Part shown: positions 9,779 through 19,149 of the stretch, piece by piece | Layout of the letters: each line of letters starts with the position of its first letter | Position numbering within the stretch: position 1 is the stretch's first letter | Assembly: GCA_017435505.1 (NCBI GenBank) | Contig: JAFSEZ010000029.1 | Location: 23,549-87,548 of the forward strand | Direction: 5' to 3' | From: Akkermansia sp. | Lineage (GTDB): Bacteria; Verrucomicrobiota; Verrucomicrobiia; Verrucomicrobiales; Akkermansiaceae | DNA length: 64,000 nucleotides | Made by a program: the position numbers and the translations under genes | Notes under the pieces: generated by a model | The model's database searches: none | The model's input: only the letters and a program-made list of their open reading frames with translations | What the model was told of the DNA's origin: nothing

Positions 9779-9808
9779 TTGACTTCTCGCAGAACTGCGT
9801 GCTAAAAT
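9779..9808 (+). promoter_or_regulatory. Promoter of the GNAT gene
   Basis: TTGACT (9779-9784), 18 nt, TAAAAT (9803-9808). The expected start leaves a leader of about 14 nt before the ATG at 9829. It lies inside the longer reading frame that opens at 9763, which is why I reject that upstream start. Confidence 0.6.
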
Positions 9809-9828
9809 CCGTGTGTTTTAAGCCCCCT

Positions 9829-10314
9829 ATGATAAGAAAAGCAACCTTGGACGATGCTGCAGCCATAGCAGAAATTTACAATCACTACATTGAGCATACC
9901 TCTGTTTCATTCGAGGTTGAGCCGCTCTCGCCTATGGCCATGCGTGAGCGCATGGTTTCACTGCTGCCTCATTTCCCTTACTTGCTGTACGAAAAGGACA
10001 ACAAAGTATTAGGCTACTGCTATGCACACGCATGGAAAGAACGCGCAGCCTACAAATCAACGTGGGAGCTTACCATCTACTTGCACCATCAATTTACGGG
10101 AGCCGGTATTGGAACGCAGCTCATGCGCGAGCTTATTGCCGCATGCAGGGCTCAAGGGTGCCGAGTCCTCATCGCATGCATTACGGGAAATAACGTTGCC
10201 AGCAAGATGTTTCACCAACAATTCGGCTTCCACCAGGTTTCGCATTTCGAAAAAGTAGGGGAAAAGCGCGGAGAAGTGCTGGATGTGGATGACTTTGAAC
10301 TGATTTTAGCCTAA
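9829..10314 (+). CDS. GNAT N-acetyltransferase, phosphinothricin-acetyltransferase-like
   Basis: A 161-residue GNAT-fold enzyme of the PAT/MddA group, which acetylates small amines (phosphinothricin, methionine sulfone and similar). It starts in the family pattern MIRKATLDDAAAIAEIYNHY; the acetyl-CoA loop is QFTGAGIG (Q88 onward) and FGFHQVSHFEKVG matches the PAT C-terminus. I chose the ATG at 9829 because the 22 residues before it match nothing and contain the promoter. It is a single gene; its natural substrate is unknown. Confidence 0.85.
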   Translation: MIRKATLDDAAAIAEIYNHYIEHTSVSFEVEPLSPMAMRERMVSLLPHFPYLLYEKDNKVLGYCYAHAWKERAAYKSTWELTIYLHHQFTGAGIGTQLMRELIAACRAQGCRVLIACITGNNVASKMFHQQFGFHQVSHFEKVGEKRGEVLDVDDFELILA

Positions 10315-10345
10315 GCGGCAACACCGCACGCGAGGAAGAAATTTC

Positions 10346-10381
10346 ATTCCCCCTTGACCTTCACATTGGCCAAGGGGGAAT
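10346..10381. terminator. Bidirectional hairpin between converging genes
   Basis: An 11-bp perfect inverted repeat ATTCCCCCTTG/CAAGGGGGAAT (10346-10356 with 10371-10381), 14-nt loop, between the GNAT gene (+) and the GGGtGRT gene (-). The T tracts beside it are short, so termination strength is uncertain. Confidence 0.6.
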
Positions 10382-10412
10382 GATTATTGCAAAAAGATAA
10401 GCTGTAGAAGCT

Positions 10413-11414
10413 TTACTTGTTCATGGCTTCCTCAATGGCCACGGCCACGGAAACGGTAGCACCTACCATGGGGTTGTTGCCCATGCCGATGAGACCCATC
10501 ATTTCCACGTGAGCAGGCACGGAGGAGGAGCCGGCAAACTGAGCATCGCTGTGCATGCGACCCAGAGTGTCGGTCATACCATAAGAAGCAGGACCTGCAG
10601 CCATGTTATCCGGGTGCAAGGTACGACCCGTACCACCACCGGAGGCCACGGAGAAGTACTTCTTACCGGCAATCACGCATTCCTTCTTGTAGGTACCGGC
10701 AACGGGGTGCTGGAAGCGGGTGGGGTTGGTGGAGTTGCCGGTGATGGATACGTCCACACCTTCCAGCCACATGATAGCCACGCCTTCGCGCACATCGTCA
10801 GCACCGTAGCAGTTCACCTTGGCGCGCTCGCCATCGGAGAATGCCTTCTTGCTCACCACTTCCACCTTGCCGGTGGCGTAGTCGAACTTGGTCTGGCAGT
10901 AGGTGAAGCCATTGATACGGGAGATGATGTAGGCAGCATCCTTACCCAAGCCGTTAAGGATAACGCGCAGAGGCTTCTGGCGCACCTTGTTGGCGGAGCG
11001 GGCAATGCCGATGGCGCCTTCGGCGGCGGCAAAGGATTCGTGACCGGCAAGGAAGCAGAAGCATTCCGTCTCCTCGCGCAGAAGCATGGCGGCAAGGTCA
11101 CCATGACCCTGACCCACCTTGCGATCATCGGCTACGGAGCCGGGAATGCAGAAAGCCTGCAGACCTTCACCGATAGCCTCGGCTGCATCAGCAGCCTTGG
11201 TGCAACCCTTCTTGATAGCGATGGCAGCACCCACAGTGTAGGCCCAACCGGCGTTTTCGAAGGCGATGTTCTGGATACCGCGCACGATTTCGCGCACGTC
11301 GATACCCTTGGCAAGGCAGACCTGCTCGGCTTCCTCGCAGGAGTTGATACCGTACTTCTGCAGAACCGGAAGGATCTGGTCGATACGACGGGAGTAGGAT
11401 TCAAAAAGAGGCAT
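10413..11414 (-). CDS. GGGtGRT family protein
   Basis: A 333-residue cytoplasmic protein carrying the family's name motif GGGTGRT in the run VASGGGTGRTLHPDN at about residue 260. These proteins are annotated mainly in anaerobes and occur next to a NifU-like scaffold gene, as here. No biochemical function is established to my knowledge. It lies 26 nt downstream of the NifU-like gene on the same strand, so the two form an operon. Family membership is firm; any role in metal cluster handling is inferred only from the neighbour. Confidence 0.83.
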   Translation of the reverse strand: MPLFESYSRRIDQILPVLQKYGINSCEEAEQVCLAKGIDVREIVRGIQNIAFENAGWAYTVGAAIAIKKGCTKAADAAEAIGEGLQAFCIPGSVADDRKVGQGHGDLAAMLLREETECFCFLAGHESFAAAEGAIGIARSANKVRQKPLRVILNGLGKDAAYIISRINGFTYCQTKFDYATGKVEVVSKKAFSDGERAKVNCYGADDVREGVAIMWLEGVDVSITGNSTNPTRFQHPVAGTYKKECVIAGKKYFSVASGGGTGRTLHPDNMAAGPASYGMTDTLGRMHSDAQFAGSSSVPAHVEMMGLIGMGNNPMVGATVSVAVAIEEAMNK

Positions 11415-11440
11415 AATCTTGTTCTTGTGTTAAGGGTTCT

Positions 11441-12133
11441 TTACTCGTGGCGGGGGTCAATGTACTTGGCGGCATCAGCAAAGCGGCCATAGGAACCGGT
11501 GTGCTTCTTGAGAGCCTCGTTGGCATCCATGCCCTTCTTGATGTCTTCCATCATCGGGCCCATCTTCACATACTGGTAACCGGTGATTTCACCGTCTGCA
11601 TCCAAGGCAAGCTTGGTGATGTAGCCTTCTGCGAGCTCCAGGTAGCGAGCGCCTTTGGCGAGGGTGCCATAGAGCGTACCGGTCTGGGAGCGGAGACCCT
11701 TGCCCAGGTCTTCCAAGCCGGCGCCAATGGGCAGACCACCTTCAGAGTATGCGCTCTGGGTGCGGCCGTATACAATCTGGAGGAAGAGTTCGCGCATGGC
11801 GGTGTTGATAGCATCGCACACAAGGTCGGTGTTGAGAGCCTCCAGCACGGTCTTGCCGGGAAGAATCTCAGAGGCCATAGCGGCGGAGTGGGTCATGCCG
11901 GAGCAGCCGATGGTCTCGACCAGAGCTTCCTGAATGATACCCTTCTTCACATTGAGGGTGAGCTTGCAAGCACCCTGCTGAGGAGCACACCAACCCACAC
12001 CGTGGGTCAGGCCGGAAATGTCCTCAATCTTGGTGGATTGCGTCCATGCACCCTCCTGAGGGATGGGAGCGGGGCCGTGATTGCAGCCCTTCTTGACGCA
12101 ACACATCTGTTCGACTTCGTGTGTGTACTGCAT
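11441..12133 (-). CDS. NifU-like iron-sulfur scaffold protein
   Basis: A 230-residue protein with a Cys-rich N-terminus (MCCVKKGCNHG) and a NifU/IscU N-terminal-like domain: conserved Cys residues lie in QQGACKLTL, IGCSGMTHSAA and DLVCDAI, in the spacing of cluster-assembly scaffolds. It precedes the GGGtGRT gene in a two-gene operon, a pairing seen in other anaerobes. The C-terminal part (about 150-230) is specific to this subgroup. It presumably binds an iron-sulfur cluster in the cytoplasm; its targets are unknown. Confidence 0.78.
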   Translation of the reverse strand: MQYTHEVEQMCCVKKGCNHGPAPIPQEGAWTQSTKIEDISGLTHGVGWCAPQQGACKLTLNVKKGIIQEALVETIGCSGMTHSAAMASEILPGKTVLEALNTDLVCDAINTAMRELFLQIVYGRTQSAYSEGGLPIGAGLEDLGKGLRSQTGTLYGTLAKGARYLELAEGYITKLALDADGEITGYQYVKMGPMMEDIKKGMDANEALKKHTGSYGRFADAAKYIDPRHE

Positions 12134-12146
12134 AATGTATGATTAT

Positions 12147-12176
12147 GTTATGATGAGAAATGCTCAGCTGTGGCAA
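12147..12176 (-). promoter_or_regulatory. Likely promoter of the NifU-like/GGGtGRT operon
   Basis: Minus strand TTGCCA (12171-12176), 18 nt, CATAAC (12147-12152), 13 nt before the ATG at 12133. The -10 is imperfect. Confidence 0.4.
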
Positions 12177-12270
12177 CACGCTTCGTGTTCCCTTGCTGGC
12201 ATCATTATACCTGTTTCCGATACAAATGCGAGCACAAAATCAAGCAGAATACACAAAAACGCGACACCGT

Positions 12271-12294
12271 CTCCGGGGATTTTCTTCCCCGGAG
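12271..12294 (-). terminator. Hairpin downstream of enolase
   Basis: An 8-bp stem CTCCGGGG/CCCCGGAG with an 8-nt loop, about 30 nt beyond the eno stop. A GTTTTTG tract follows only 11 nt later, so it is an imperfect intrinsic terminator. Confidence 0.5.
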
Positions 12295-12326
12295 AGGTGG
12301 CATAGCACTTTGGCAGAAGGCGCGCC

Positions 12327-13656
<1,330 letters not shown>

Positions 13657-13735
13657 ATTTGTGAGTTTTTGCTAACTTTTCTTGAATCGTTCTTCTTTTT
13701 TTGTTTTTTCAACCCTTTCATGGCTAACATAAAGA

Positions 13736-13764
13736 TTGACTAGTGAATCGAAAGGGACTATACT
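13736..13764 (+). promoter_or_regulatory. Strong promoter of the PLP lyase gene
   Basis: TTGACT (13736-13741), 17 nt, TATACT (13759-13764). The expected leader is about 83 nt to the ATG at 13854, long enough to carry regulation, although I see no obvious leader peptide or hairpin in it. Confidence 0.75.
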
Positions 13765-13853
13765 GGCGCGGACTTTTTATTCACACGGCTGAATTTTCAT
13801 CATTCGGCAGTGGTCGAATGCAAGCGAGAACTCACCATCAAACAACAAAAGAT

Positions 13854-15305
13854 ATGTCAGTCGTCAAGTTCTACAAAGAAGAACACCAAGTACCGCTGGA
13901 AATGCACAAGGTTCGCGTTGTGCAAAAGCTGTTTTTGCCCACGGTAGAAGAACGCGTGGCCAAGCTGCGCGAAGCCGGCAACAATACTTTCCTGCTGCAA
14001 AACAAAGATGTATTCATGGACATGCTCACCGACTCCGGCGTGAACGCCATGAGCGACAATCAGGTAGCAGCATCCATGCAGGCAGACGACTCTTACGCCG
14101 GGTCCGAGACCTTCAACCGCCTTTCCCGCGTCATCGAACATGTATTTGGCACCAAGTACTTCCTGCCTGCCCACCAAGGCCGCGCATGCGAGAACATCTT
14201 GGCAGAAACCTTCGTGAAAGAGGGCGATGTGGTGCCCATGAACTTCCACTTCACCACCACCAAGGCACACATCACCCGCAAGGGCGGCCGCGTGGAAGAG
14301 CTCATCATCCAAGAAGGGCTCGACCCCAATTTGGAATACCCCTTCAAAGGCAACTTCGACACCGCACGCCTGCGCGCGCTGATTGAGGAAGTAGGTGCAG
14401 ACCACGTTCCTTTCGTGCGTATCGAAGCCGGCACCAACCTCATCGGCGGGCAGCCCCTTTCCATGGAAAACATGCTGGAAGTGGCCGCCATTTGTAAGGA
14501 ATACGGCATCATGTCCGTGTTGGATGCCTCCCTGCTGCAGGACAACCTGTACTTCATCAAGACACGCGAAGCAGCTGCCAAGGATATGACTATTGCGGAA
14601 ATCATCCGCAAGATTGCCGACCAGATGGATCTCATCTACTTCTCCAGCCGCAAGCTGGGCTTTGCCCGCGGTGGTGCAATCGTCTCCAACAACGAGAGTC
14701 TCATCCTCAAGATGAAGGCATTCATCCCGCTCTACGAAGGCTTCCTCACCTATGGTGGTATGGAGGTACGCGCCATGGAAGCTATGGCTGTGGGGCTGAT
14801 GGAGACGTTGGATGAAGAAATCATCAATCAGGGTCCCATCTTCATTGAATACCTGGTGAAGGAACTTTCTGAATACGGTGTACCCATGGTGAAACCCGCC
14901 GGTGGTCTGGGCGCCCACATCAACGCCACTGAGTTCCTGCCCAACATCCCGCACGAACAGTACCCCGCCGGTGCGCTCGCTACGGCTCTCTACATTGCCG
15001 GTGGCATCCGCGGTATGGAGCGTGGCTCCCTCTCCGAGCAGCGCAACCCTGACGGCTCTGAAAACTACGCCGAGCTGGAGCTCGTGCGCTTGGCCTGCCC
15101 CCGCCGCGTGTTCACCCTCTCCCAGGTGAAGTACTGCGCCGACCGCGTAAAATGGTTGTACGACAACCGCGAACTCATCGGTGGTCTTAAGTGGGTGGAA
15201 GAACCGGAGGTGCTCCGCTTCTTCTTCGGCCGCTTGCAACCGCTCAGCGATTGGCAGGAGAAATTGGCAGCCAAGTTCCGCGAGGACTTCGGCGATAGCC
15301 TGTAA
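13854..15305 (+). CDS. PLP-dependent beta-eliminating lyase (tyrosine phenol-lyase/tryptophanase family)
   Basis: A 483-residue fold-type-I PLP enzyme over its whole length. In the family these lyases split tyrosine or tryptophan to phenol or indole, pyruvate and ammonia. Visible are PAHQGRACEN (100s), the cofactor Lys in SSRKLGF (K267), the pyridine-binding Asp in VLDASLL (D224) and a C-terminal EPEVLRFFFGRL. Residues at the positions that separate the two activities are of the tyrosine phenol-lyase kind: FTTT (T134) and MERG (R390). The Arg that normally follows the Asp by three (DSAR/DATR) is Leu here (L227). I start it at MSVVKF because the frame upstream contains the promoter. Substrate is therefore open. 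Confidence 0.85.
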   Translation: MSVVKFYKEEHQVPLEMHKVRVVQKLFLPTVEERVAKLREAGNNTFLLQNKDVFMDMLTDSGVNAMSDNQVAASMQADDSYAGSETFNRLSRVIEHVFGTKYFLPAHQGRACENILAETFVKEGDVVPMNFHFTTTKAHITRKGGRVEELIIQEGLDPNLEYPFKGNFDTARLRALIEEVGADHVPFVRIEAGTNLIGGQPLSMENMLEVAAICKEYGIMSVLDASLLQDNLYFIKTREAAAKDMTIAEIIRKIADQMDLIYFSSRKLGFARGGAIVSNNESLILKMKAFIPLYEGFLTYGGMEVRAMEAMAVGLMETLDEEIINQGPIFIEYLVKELSEYGVPMVKPAGGLGAHINATEFLPNIPHEQYPAGALATALYIAGGIRGMERGSLSEQRNPDGSENYAELELVRLACPRRVFTLSQVKYCADRVKWLYDNRELIGGLKWVEEPEVLRFFFGRLQPLSDWQEKLAAKFREDFGDSL

Positions 15306-15328
15306 AAAAACTCACCATTTCATTTGTG

Positions 15329-15361
15329 GCGTGCTACCCAATCAGGTAGCACGCTTTTTTT
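15329..15361 (+). terminator. Strong terminator after the PLP lyase gene
   Basis: A 10-bp stem GCGTGCTACC/GGTAGCACGC (15329-15338 with 15345-15354), 6-nt loop, then seven T (15355-15361). Confidence 0.93.
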
Positions 15362-15421
15362 GTGTGACAAACAAAGCACACACAGACACAGCAACGCTGT
15401 AACAGCCGCACGCGGCACCTG

Positions 15422-16366
15422 TCAATCCTTGGCAGACTTGGGGTCAATAGCATCACGCAGGCCATCACCCAAGAAATTGAGAGCCAAGAGGGTGAGGCAG
15501 AAGAAAAGAGAGGGGAAAAGCAACAGTTCCGGTGATACCTCCATGCGGTCGGCCCCCTCTTTGATGAGCGTTCCCCAAGAGGAATTGGGCGCTTTCACCC
15601 CAAGACCGATGAAGGAAAGAGTGGATTCCGTGAGCATGATACCCGGCACCGCCAGCGTGGTATACACCACTACCGTACCCAGCAGATTGGGAGCAATATG
15701 CCGGAAAAGGATACGCATGTGCCCCAATCCCAGCGAGCGAGCAGCCATCACATACTCCTGGGCCTTCATTTCCAGAGTCTGCGTGCGCACAATACGCGCC
15801 AGGGTGAGCCATCCCAGCGCCCCGATAGCGATAAAGAGCGGCACCAATCCCAGAATCGGCGCTACGCTTTCGCGGCTCCACCCCGTTGTATTCACCAGCC
15901 AAGTAGTCAGCGCCTTCACCGGCTCCTCAATGCTCAGCGAAAACACAATCACCAGCACGATGAAAGGCAAGGCAAAGAGCACATCCACCGCACGCATCAT
16001 CAATGCATCGGTGCGCCCACCCACATAGCCCGACACAAGGCCATACACCAATCCCACCAGCAGAGATACCCCGGTAGCCACCGCCCCCACCAGCAGGGAA
16101 ATGCGCCCACCATAGAGCACACGAGCCAGCAAATCGCGCCCCAGCTGGTCGGTGCCAAAAGGATGCTCCCAGCAGCATGGCCCGGCGATGTTGTCTAAAT
16201 TGGTATCATTCGGGTTGGCGATGAAAGGAAAGAGCGGTAAGAGGAAACAAGCCGCCGTCACCAACAGCAAAAACACCAGCGAAGCTACAGCTGCACGGTT
16301 GTTGCGCAGGCGCCGCATGGCGTCTTGCCAAAGGGAGTTACCCTGTGTGTATGCCGGAGTGCTCAT
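15422..16366 (-). CDS. oppC: Oligopeptide ABC transporter permease (OppC/DppC type)
   Basis: A 314-residue inner-membrane permease with about six transmembrane helices and an N-terminal OppC domain (WQDAMRRLRNNRAAVASL). The ATPase-contact EAA loop is visible as YVMAARSLGLGHMRILFRHI, and HPFGTDQLGRDLLARVLYGG is the classic OppC/DppC block. It is the last gene of oppABC, 10 nt after oppB. No gene for the ATPase subunits (OppD/OppF) follows; the next thing downstream is the lyase terminator. Confidence 0.92.
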   Translation of the reverse strand: MSTPAYTQGNSLWQDAMRRLRNNRAAVASLVFLLLVTAACFLLPLFPFIANPNDTNLDNIAGPCCWEHPFGTDQLGRDLLARVLYGGRISLLVGAVATGVSLLVGLVYGLVSGYVGGRTDALMMRAVDVLFALPFIVLVIVFSLSIEEPVKALTTWLVNTTGWSRESVAPILGLVPLFIAIGALGWLTLARIVRTQTLEMKAQEYVMAARSLGLGHMRILFRHIAPNLLGTVVVYTTLAVPGIMLTESTLSFIGLGVKAPNSSWGTLIKEGADRMEVSPELLLFPSLFFCLTLLALNFLGDGLRDAIDPKSAKD

Positions 16367-16376
16367 GGAAGTGATA

Positions 16377-17306
16377 TTATGCTGTACCCTGCGAGCGCAG
16401 GCGCGGATTGAGTGCTACCAACACCAAGTCAACCACCAGGTTCGCCGCAACAATGAGCGAGCCGTAGCAGAAAACCAAGCCCTGGATGAGGAAATAATCG
16501 CGATCAGTGGTGGCATTCACAAAGTGCAACCCCATGCCCGGCACTTGGAAGCACGTCTCCACCACAAACGAACCGGTTATGAGAGCCGCAAAAGCAGGCC
16601 CCAAGTAAGATACCGCCGGCAGCAAGCCACTGCGCATGGCATGTACATACAACAGACGAGCAGGCCCGCAACCTTTGGCCCGCGCCGTGCGCACAAAATC
16701 CTGAGCCAGCACCTCTACCATGCCACCGCGTGTCAGACGCGCAATATACGCCGCATTGATAAGCCCCAACGTGAGCGCCGGCAGCACCACACACAACGGA
16801 TTATCCCACCCGGCCACGCTCAGCCCCGGCACATGTGTGCCCAGCACCAGACCAAACACCGGCGCGGTGACAAAGGCCGGAATGCAAATACCCGCCATGG
16901 CAGGTAGCATGAGCAGGGCATCCGGCCAGCGGTTCCGATACCACGCAGCCAACATGCCCGCGGGAATACCCACACACACGGCTATGAGCATGCCTACCAC
17001 ACCCACCTCCAGCGAGACAGGGAACGCCTGCGAAATAATGGTAGAAACCTGCACCCCTTCCCTCACCAGCGAAGGGCCGAAATCACCATGCAGCAAAATA
17101 CCCTTCCAGTAGTTCAGGTATTGCACCCAAGCCGGTTGATCCAGCCCATACAAATTGTTGAGCTGGGCCATGATGTGCTCCGGCAATTTACGATCGCCCA
17201 AGAAAGGGTTGCCCGGCAGCAAGCGCACCAGGAAAAAGGTAATCGTCTCCAACACGAACACCACCAGCAGGCCCTGGGCCAAGCGTCTGAGCAAAAGGCG
17301 TATCAT
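16377..17306 (-). CDS. oppB: Oligopeptide ABC transporter permease (OppB/DppB type)
   Basis: A 309-residue permease with six predicted transmembrane helices. It starts in the typical IRLLLRRLAQGLLVVFVLETITF, has the periplasmic block LPGNPFLGDRKLPEHI and the EAA loop DFVRTARAKGCGPARLLYVHAM. It pairs with OppC to form the channel. Its ATG overlaps the oppA stop by 4 nt (ATGA), giving translational coupling. Confidence 0.93.
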   Translation of the reverse strand: MIRLLLRRLAQGLLVVFVLETITFFLVRLLPGNPFLGDRKLPEHIMAQLNNLYGLDQPAWVQYLNYWKGILLHGDFGPSLVREGVQVSTIISQAFPVSLEVGVVGMLIAVCVGIPAGMLAAWYRNRWPDALLMLPAMAGICIPAFVTAPVFGLVLGTHVPGLSVAGWDNPLCVVLPALTLGLINAAYIARLTRGGMVEVLAQDFVRTARAKGCGPARLLYVHAMRSGLLPAVSYLGPAFAALITGSFVVETCFQVPGMGLHFVNATTDRDYFLIQGLVFCYGSLIVAANLVVDLVLVALNPRLRSQGTA

Positions 17307-18940
17307 GGCTTGGCAGTCATGGGGAGTTGTACCGCATCCAGCGGGTGGTTATCAAGCATGAGCGGGTGCCACCCCGAAATACCGGGGTGCTTCAGATACG
17401 TGCGCTCGCTCGTGTAAAGCGGGATGATGGGCTGAGCCTCCAGCATGATACTCTCAGCACGGCGCAGGTGAGCCTTGCGCTCCGCAGCATCACCACACAC
17501 GCGCGCAGCCTGTATGGCGGCATCACACTCCGGGCTTCCCCAGCCGGTGCAGTTATTGCCCCCTCCGCTGCGCCACAGCTCCACAAAGGTGGATGAATCT
17601 AAATAATCGCCGCTCCAAGAGGAGGACGAAATATCATACTGCATACTCTGCTGGGCAGATTTGTAAGCCGTCCACTCGCAAGAGCGAATCTCCACATGTA
17701 CCCCCAGCACATCTTTCCACATGGCCTGAATCGTCTCGGCCATCACACGCTGCACATCGCGAGAGGTAGTCATCAACTCCAGCACGGGGAAGCCCATTCC
17801 CCCGGCATAGCCGGCCTCTGCCAGCAAACGGCGCGCAGCCTCCTCTCGCTCTGCTTGGTTAGCGCACTGCATAAATGCCGGTGGCTCTGCGGCGTACCCT
17901 GCACCGGGCGGCGTAAACACCCCCGTTGGCTTGCCTGCACCGCGCACCACCTTGCCCACCAGAGTCTCGCGATCAATCGCCATCGAAAGGGCTTGGCGCA
18001 CACGAGCATCATTCAGCGGCGGGCGTGTAGTGTTCAAGCGGTAAAAAATTGTACAGTAATACGGGTCTTGGCAAAAATGCTGCGGCACCACCGTGCAGGC
18101 ACGAGCCAGCATCTCCGGCGGCACATTATTAGTAATATGCAGCTTGCCTCCCATATACATACGCGTTTCCGTATAGCCATTCACAATCGGCAAAAAGCGT
18201 ATGCCACGGTTGCGCACCTCACCGGCCCGCCAGTAGCGTGCATTCGGACTCACGCTCAAATAATCATTGAAACGATGCCCGCTGTACACATAGGCTCCAT
18301 TGCCCACCCAGTTTCCCAGATGAGTCCAGCGGCTGCTGCGATCCAGCATACCGCCGTGGGCCTCTACGTGGTGTTCCGGCAGCGGGCTCCACGTATAATG
18401 CAGCACCAGCTGCAGCAAATGCGGAGTCGGGCCATTGAGCGTGAGCCTCAGCGTGCGAGCATCCGGTGCATGCACGCCCACTTCCTCCCAGCCGGCGCGT
18501 CCCTTGTTGTATGCCTCGGCCCCTTTCAGCGGGTAAAGCATCTCCGCATAGCGTCCCGCAAACTCCGGGTGCAACAAACGCTTGTATGCATACACAAAAT
18601 CCTGCGCCCGCACCGGCTTGCCATCGCTCCACACAGCATCCCGCAGGTGGAAAGTCCACTCACTTGCATCGGCATTGTGCTCCCAACTCTCAGCCATGCC
18701 GGGGTGTACACGCCCCTCTTCCTGCGCATCTGGCCGCACCAAGCCCTCCAGCATGGTGGAGATGATTTTTCCGTCTGCCACAGCCGTTGCCTTGTGCGGA
18801 TCCAGACTCTGCGGCTCTGCATTGTTGCCAATGACGAGAATCCCCGCCTCTGCAAACTTCTCCGCAGAGCTTCTTCCATCGCCGCAGGCGCTCAGCATCA
18901 TCGCCCCCAGCAGCGCTACCGTGATTCCCAAGCCACGCAC
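17303..18940 (-). CDS. oppA: Oligopeptide-binding lipoprotein (OppA type, SBP family 5)
   Basis: A 545-residue solute-binding protein of family 5. It has a lipoprotein signal (lipobox LSAC, Cys near residue 19) and the family start GNNAEPQSLDPHKATAVADG, so it should be anchored outside the inner membrane and capture peptides for OppBC. The C-terminal part keeps the MQYDISSSSWSGDYLDSSTF region typical of peptide binders. The start codon is GTG at 18940, only 6 nt after a TATACT box, so the mRNA should be leaderless. Confidence 0.92.
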   Translation of the reverse strand: MRGLGITVALLGAMMLSACGDGRSSAEKFAEAGILVIGNNAEPQSLDPHKATAVADGKIISTMLEGLVRPDAQEEGRVHPGMAESWEHNADASEWTFHLRDAVWSDGKPVRAQDFVYAYKRLLHPEFAGRYAEMLYPLKGAEAYNKGRAGWEEVGVHAPDARTLRLTLNGPTPHLLQLVLHYTWSPLPEHHVEAHGGMLDRSSRWTHLGNWVGNGAYVYSGHRFNDYLSVSPNARYWRAGEVRNRGIRFLPIVNGYTETRMYMGGKLHITNNVPPEMLARACTVVPQHFCQDPYYCTIFYRLNTTRPPLNDARVRQALSMAIDRETLVGKVVRGAGKPTGVFTPPGAGYAAEPPAFMQCANQAEREEAARRLLAEAGYAGGMGFPVLELMTTSRDVQRVMAETIQAMWKDVLGVHVEIRSCEWTAYKSAQQSMQYDISSSSWSGDYLDSSTFVELWRSGGGNNCTGWGSPECDAAIQAARVCGDAAERKAHLRRAESIMLEAQPIIPLYTSERTYLKHPGISGWHPLMLDNHPLDAVQLPMTAKP

Positions 18941-18946
18941 GCGCGC

Positions 18947-18975
18947 AGTATACCAGACCCCAACTGTTTCCGCAA
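18947..18975 (-). promoter_or_regulatory. Promoter of oppABC
   Basis: Minus strand TTGCGG (18970-18975), 17 nt, TATACT (18947-18952), then 6 nt to the GTG start codon at 18940, which coincides with the expected transcript start. Confidence 0.7.
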
Positions 18976-19083
18976 GTTTTTAGGCTCCCCTCCCAGCTTC
19001 CCGCGCCATGTCTCCGTGTCATGATGCTCACAGCCCCGCACACCAACCTTTTCACAAAACCTCTTGTTTTCCAAAAATCCCCC

Positions 19084-19119
19084 AATACAAAACAACCCGC
19101 AGAGGAACTCTCTGCGGGT
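19084..19119 (-). terminator. Terminator after GH109
   Basis: A 9-bp stem ACCCGCAGA/TCTGCGGGT (19095-19103 with 19111-19119), 7-nt loop; on the minus strand it is followed by TTGTTTTGTATT. Confidence 0.8.
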
Positions 19120-19149
19120 GGTGAAATGTCTCTGTATAAGCGGGAGAGC

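Noticed and set aside
9763..9828. Upstream start of the GNAT gene
   Set aside because: The extension covers the -35 and -10 boxes and does not match the family N-terminus.
13743..13853. N-terminal extension of the PLP lyase by 37 residues
   Set aside because: It begins between the -35 and -10 boxes of the promoter, so it would not be transcribed.
13857..15239. 460-codon frame opposite the PLP lyase
   Set aside because: Antisense shadow; the lyase frame carries all family motifs and a promoter.
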